NCBI GenBank assembly: GCA_905250075.1 | Contig: CAJNOP010000526.1 | Span: 1 to 64,000, forward strand | DNA from: Rotaria sp. Silwood1 | Lineage: Eukaryota > Rotifera > Eurotatoria > Philodinida > Philodinidae | Direction: 5' to 3' | Length of the DNA: 64,000 nt | In this document: positions 59,904 through 64,000 of the stretch, one piece after another | Layout: each line of letters starts with the position of its first letter | Position numbering within the stretch: position 1 is the first letter of the stretch | The notes under the pieces: generated by a model | What the model saw: only the letters and a program-made list of their open reading frames with translations | Database searches by the model: none | What the model was told of the DNA's origin: nothing | Made by a program: the position numbers and the translations under genes

Positions 59904-61058
59904 CAATGAATTCAAATATCCTATGTAAAAAATAACTATAGTAAACACAAGTTACATTCATTCCTGAAGCTTTTGATTTTATCTCAGTATAAGATATAAG
60001 GTATGTTATCAGAAGATTTTCACATTTTATCTAGGATGCTTTAGCCTTCGAATTCAAAAAAAAAGAGCACATATATTTCTTAAAAGAAAAATTTCTATGT
60101 GTAATATTTATCTAGATTGTAAATTATATGGGGCAGGATTAATCAATCACTGTTCATACTTGCTCTTAAGTGACGTGTTAATAAAATTCGTCATTTATTT
60201 ATTATTGATACTGATGTTATAACTTAATTTATTACTTTATGTATATTTGATTGTGATTTACTTAAAATATTCCAAGCAAAAACTAAAAATATATATAAAC
60301 CTGTGAAAAACTAGACACGGGTAAAGATGATTGAAGCTATTTAGCTCCTGCTTTAAAATAATTTATTTTAGAAAGGTGCCAAACTTCTTTTCTTCTAAAA
60401 CGAATATATATACAATACATGTCATAGAAAGCAGTATATACAATCGTAATCAAACATTTCATGCAATTCACTTGGCAATTACTTTGAAAGCTCTCGAAGT
60501 TACTACTCTTCTTCGTACGAAACACATCGTTTTTAATAGTTTAGAAATTTCCTCTTGGTAGATGAATGTTGAGTTGTGAAAAATGGCTCAGTTAATTATG
60601 TGGCAGAATTTTTTAAAAGATGTAGTAAAAACAAAATATGGGTATCAACATCGAAACTAGAAATACCGCTATAATGGGCTCAGTCTCTTACAATCTCAAA
60701 TATATATTCTTCATAATAAGAGCTTGGATCTATCTTGTGTTTACATTTAACTAGTCAACAAGAATCAAAAATCACTAGTGAATCAAAATTTCAAGTGAAG
60801 TGTTTAACAAGATGTGTAATTTTGTTATTCTATTTTGAAAAGATAGATTTAGATTTGATAATTTTATACGAGAAGGATTCATTAGAAGAAGAAGAAAAGA
60901 TCACGATTATTTATTATTTTCATGATTAGAAAATAATACAAAGTTAATGAAATAAGTTCAAGTCCTTGATAGAACGAGAAAACAAATGAAAATTGTTAAG
61001 ACAGGTCATTTTGTGACTTGGAAGAAAGCTTTCTATTGAAGAAATCAAGGATAGCGTA

Positions 61059-61159
61059 TAGGGGTGTCATTTATCGTTTACTTTATAATAAATATAAATT
61101 ACTTATCATTTAATTTACGCGTAAATTAAATGAAACGTAAATGTAAATTGACACCCCTA
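61059..61159. mobile_element. 101 bp hAT-type MITE
   Basis: Ends TAGGGGTGTCATTTATCG and the complement of TAGGGGTGTCAATTTAC are terminal inverted repeats of the hAT type. They are bracketed by a perfect 8 bp direct repeat ATAGCGTA (61051-61058 and 61160-61167). The interior is palindromic around TTTACGCGTAAA. It has no coding capacity and would need a transposase in trans. Its termini differ from those of the 2157-5889 transposon, so it belongs to another subfamily. Confidence 0.92.
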
Positions 61160-62383
61160 ATAGCGTATGAACCATCTAAAACTTGCTCAATCATCCAGCC
61201 GCCTCGGATCGTACGAGTGTAATCTTGAAACTTGTCATGATTGGGATACTGCTCATGACACCGATCGTAATAATAAATAGCAGAAACAGATATAGTTTCA
61301 TATTTTAACAGTCCTGCTATTCCACGTGAAGAATGAATTGAAACACAAATTTTACCATCACTGCTGCATATTCATTTATACGTAAATCTTTGAAAGTGTG
61401 ACAGTCCCGGTTGAGCTTGCTATGTATTATCATTACATAATGTCACTGTTGTTTGGGTTGATTGTTTCTATAGACTGTTCTAACATTATTATAACATCAA
61501 TCGTTACCTCATACGTTATATAAGAATATCTATCACTCATCGTGTTTAATGTAACCTTATATGTTATATAAGGGTTACATAACTGAGTCTATTGTATGCT
61601 TCTGCTCTCCTTTGTTTATGCTCAATGATTGTTCTCTTTCTTTTCTTATTATGGGATATTTTCTCTTTCTCTCTCCCGCTCGCTATATAAAGAGTGGACG
61701 AGGTGGAAGAGGGGACATTCTTTTGAATAATAAACTCAAGAATTGTTATAGAAAGCGCAATACTTTTGCGTTCTGTCGATGATGATATCAAGTACTACAT
61801 GGTTCATAATTAAGAATTATCAAAAGATGACATTACGTTGTTTACACTTGAAAAAGTACGTAGAAATATTTACGCTTCTTTTTTCAAATGATATAGAAAC
61901 AACGAGTTCTTTTTAAGGACGCATACTTTCTCTAGAACATTTGCGTATTCTAGCATGACGCTATTATAATGTGCGTACAAATACTTGTTTTTACTGAGGA
62001 TGCAAGAAAAGTAGTCAAAGGACGCCTCGTATAAGAGTGCAGATGTGAGGAAAGAGAAGACTGTAACATTCACACCGTTACCTACATCCACTGATCCCAC
62101 GTATCTGTCATCTCAAATATGCATGTTAAACTTTGTTGTCGACTTGAAACTTGAATCCTCTGTACACTTTATTATTTAATATTGTAGCATGACCTCCTAG
62201 ATTTCGAATCAGTTTGATATTAGACCAGTCATTTTTGGGCTGAAACAGAACATCAGTATAAGCAAGAAGAAGAATTCAATAGTGTCTTTTAATATATCAG
62301 ATTCGCAGACATAATCGTCTTCCAATTGAAAGATGATTGTATCGAATTCGATCAATGAATGCCGTTGTGTGTAATCCATGAAG

Positions 62384-62438
62384 AAGGGTGAGCTGTGGGT
62401 GTGAGTGTAAATATTCATCACAGCCACAGCCACACCCT
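62384..62438. repeat. TGTGGG-like hairpin with matching ends
   Basis: AGGGTGAGCTGTGGGTGTGA and ACAGCCACAGCCACACCCT form a compact stem-loop of 55 bases. It is one of the cleanest members of the dispersed family. Confidence 0.8.
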
Positions 62439-63127
62439 AACTAGGGAGTCACTGTGTTTTGAGAAACACTAGTATAGCAGACTCAAAAGAAGATTCACAT
62501 CCTAACCAAGACCTACACTGAGAGCCCCATGAAGGGTCATAACCACGCCCACACTCACATCCTCCAAATGAACAGTTTTATCTCTTGTATTTTGTTTGTT
62601 TCATATTGCCATTGTACGTATCAAAATGTACTTGATTTTCATTAGCGTAAAATATACCTAATAGTTTCTGTTGATAAGTGACAAATGGAATCTCATATTG
62701 TTTCTTTCGTGCAAGCTATATTAAACATGAAGAACAAAGGTTGTTTTGGTCTTGTTCTATGTGAGTTCTCAGTAACAATAAAAAGCAACATATGCATGAC
62801 AATTTTGTTTAGTAGAAATAAAACAGTTCATGGTTAGGGATGACACTTTAACTCTACTTTAATAAACAAAATCCCCTGGTTACAATTCTAGGCAATGCCC
62901 TGATGAACTTAAACGAATGTTTTATAAGATGTATACTGACTACCCTTATCAGATGCTGTACTTTCTCTTTTCTGCAATAAAAAGCAAACAATATATATTT
63001 ATTATCTTAACCAAGAGTAAACAACATCTAATTTTTTCGATTTATTTCTTCACACTCGTATCTGCTCTTCTCATTACTTATACTACAGATACATGTTTTG
63101 TTACTAAATGTACTCTGAAAGTTGAGT

Positions 63128-63238
63128 GTAGATGGATGATGTGGGTGTGAGAGTGTTGGCTTGCCTGTAACTTTAATTGTAGGAAATATTTTTATTAATA
63201 AATCTCACATTCTCACCCTTATTCATAGTAACCCACAG
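63128..63238. repeat. TGTGGG-like hairpin, long loop
   Basis: GTAGATGGATGATGTGGGTG is answered by ATCTCACATTCTCACCC and AACCCACAG. Confidence 0.6.
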
Positions 63239-64000
63239 CTAACGACACCTTCCCTCAAAGTACATAAGTGGCTTTCAAATCTACTACACAAAACATCAAT
63301 CATTGGTTCTAGACAAGCTTACTAAATAACCTTGATAAGAAAAACGAACAAAATAATACCATATATTGATAATAGATAAAAAGAAATAATACGACTTATG
63401 AACATTGCTACAAAATAAAGGTAAACCTATATAGAAATTTCACTTTTTTTATTGCAAATTTTCAACACATTACACATGTCATTGCCAGGCATCTAGATGA
63501 TTTTAATTAAGTTTAAGGCTGTATATCAAAATCCATTATGATTCATCATTGTCTTTTCATTTCAAAATTGTAGACAAATTATTTATCTGTAAGAAACATT
63601 TAGAAGATTTTAGAGCTTGTCCTTATATTAAAAAATTAAATATTGAATTAGAAAATGTAGTTAGTCAAAAAACTAATTCAGACTTTATAGATTTTTAGGA
63701 GATAAATTAAATTTAATATACCAATCAAAAATAACTTAATCCAGTGTTTCTAATGAAAATCTTAAACATAACTGTTTTTGTAAACTCAACTGATACTAGC
63801 AAAATGTAGAAAAACAAAATTCTTCTAAATAATGCATTAAAAATAACAGAAGAAAAGTTCCTGATTTTTCATTTAACAAAGAATATTTTTTGAAAATGGA
63901 ACAGATGAAAAGCAACAAGGATATTTTTCTTTTTTTCTGACTTGAGAATTCATCAACTCAAGATCGACAACAACCTCATTCTGTAGTGTTCCTCATTGTC

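Larger units (their letters stand above)
57076..61058. other. Gene-poor region
   Basis: About 4 kb with only short AT-driven open frames (for example 58159-58395, 60331-60561). TGTGGG-like hairpins at 57483-57538 and 59789-59903 are listed. Confidence 0.5.
61168..64000. other. Gene-poor right end of the window
   Basis: No gene is called. A short palindrome GTAACCTTATATGTTATATA is found near 61550-61580. TGTGGG-like patches occur at 62040-62097, 62384-62438, 62545-62562 and 63128-63238. A 30-codon, F-box-LRR-like scrap may lie at 63590-63690 (LEDFRACPYIKKLNIELE), ended by TAG. Confidence 0.5.

Noticed and set aside
21694-63238. A CRISPR array or other regularly spaced repeats in the TG/CA-rich hairpins
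   Set aside because: Spacing is irregular over kilobases, the repeats are hairpins of simple units, and the genome is eukaryotic by its introns.
63590-63690. Short leucine-rich scrap resembling F-box-LRR sequence
   Set aside because: Only about 30 codons before a stop and no second supporting segment; noted in the flank entry only.
1-64000. tRNA or rRNA genes
   Set aside because: I saw no sequence with convincing internal promoter boxes or cloverleaf arms; a covariance-model scan would be needed to exclude them.

Overview
The window looks like a piece of an animal genome, most likely a bdelloid rotifer close to Rotaria. The base composition is AT-rich (roughly 30% GC by eye). Genes are cut by many very short introns (about 45-65 bp) with GT..AG ends. 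Degenerate F-box/leucine-rich proteins, NACHT-WD40 proteins, transposon debris and dispersed TGTGGG-like repeats (TGTGGG is the bdelloid telomere repeat) occur together. This taxonomic call is inference from gene style, not from a marker gene. There is one 100-base assembly gap (18655-18754).

Layout. 1-9.1 kb is repeat-rich. A ~400 bp fold-back element (1884-2156 plus 5898-6024) was interrupted by a complete 3.73 kb hAT transposon (2157-5889) with an exact 8 bp target duplication and an 840-residue, 4-exon transposase whose frame is open throughout. Two further fold-backs follow. 9.1-15.3 kb is a 12-exon NACHT (STAND ATPase) gene with a WD40-like C-terminal part. 15.9-18.65 kb is minisatellite: a TCGAAC-type array, then a ~1.65 kb array of ~34 bp units that reverses orientation in the middle. 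The gap follows, then the 3' end of an F-box/LRR-like gene.

24.1-30.6 kb is the most striking region. Two tandem genes lie 33 bp apart. Each encodes a dynamin-like large GTPase joined to a protein-kinase fold. The upstream copy has a degraded (pseudo)kinase and no RING. The downstream copy has an intact-looking kinase followed by a C-terminal RING finger, giving GTPase-kinase-E3 ligase in one chain. The second start codon directly follows a 3' splice-site-like sequence, which suggests a polycistronic unit resolved by spliced-leader trans-splicing. The downstream gene has one in-frame TAG, which a 36 nt intron could remove. Next comes a degraded RBR-type E3 ligase with a ZZ zinc finger (31.8-32.8 kb). 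NACHT, GTPase-kinase-RING, RBR and F-box genes together give the region the look of a fast-evolving immune or ubiquitin locus (inference).

33-44 kb holds fold-backs, a mobile-looking minisatellite with terminal inverted repeats and a near-perfect target duplication (34741-35499), an F-box gene carrying a single nonsense codon (35796-37545), its decayed tandem copy (38835-39695) and a piggyBac-like MITE. 45-57 kb has three ordinary small genes: a four-transmembrane protein, a DEDD-exonuclease-like protein and a single-exon methyltransferase that could be of bacterial origin. 57-64 kb has no convincing gene, but contains a 101 bp hAT-type MITE with a perfect 8 bp duplication. Short hairpins of TGTGGG-like repeats are scattered over the right three quarters of the window.
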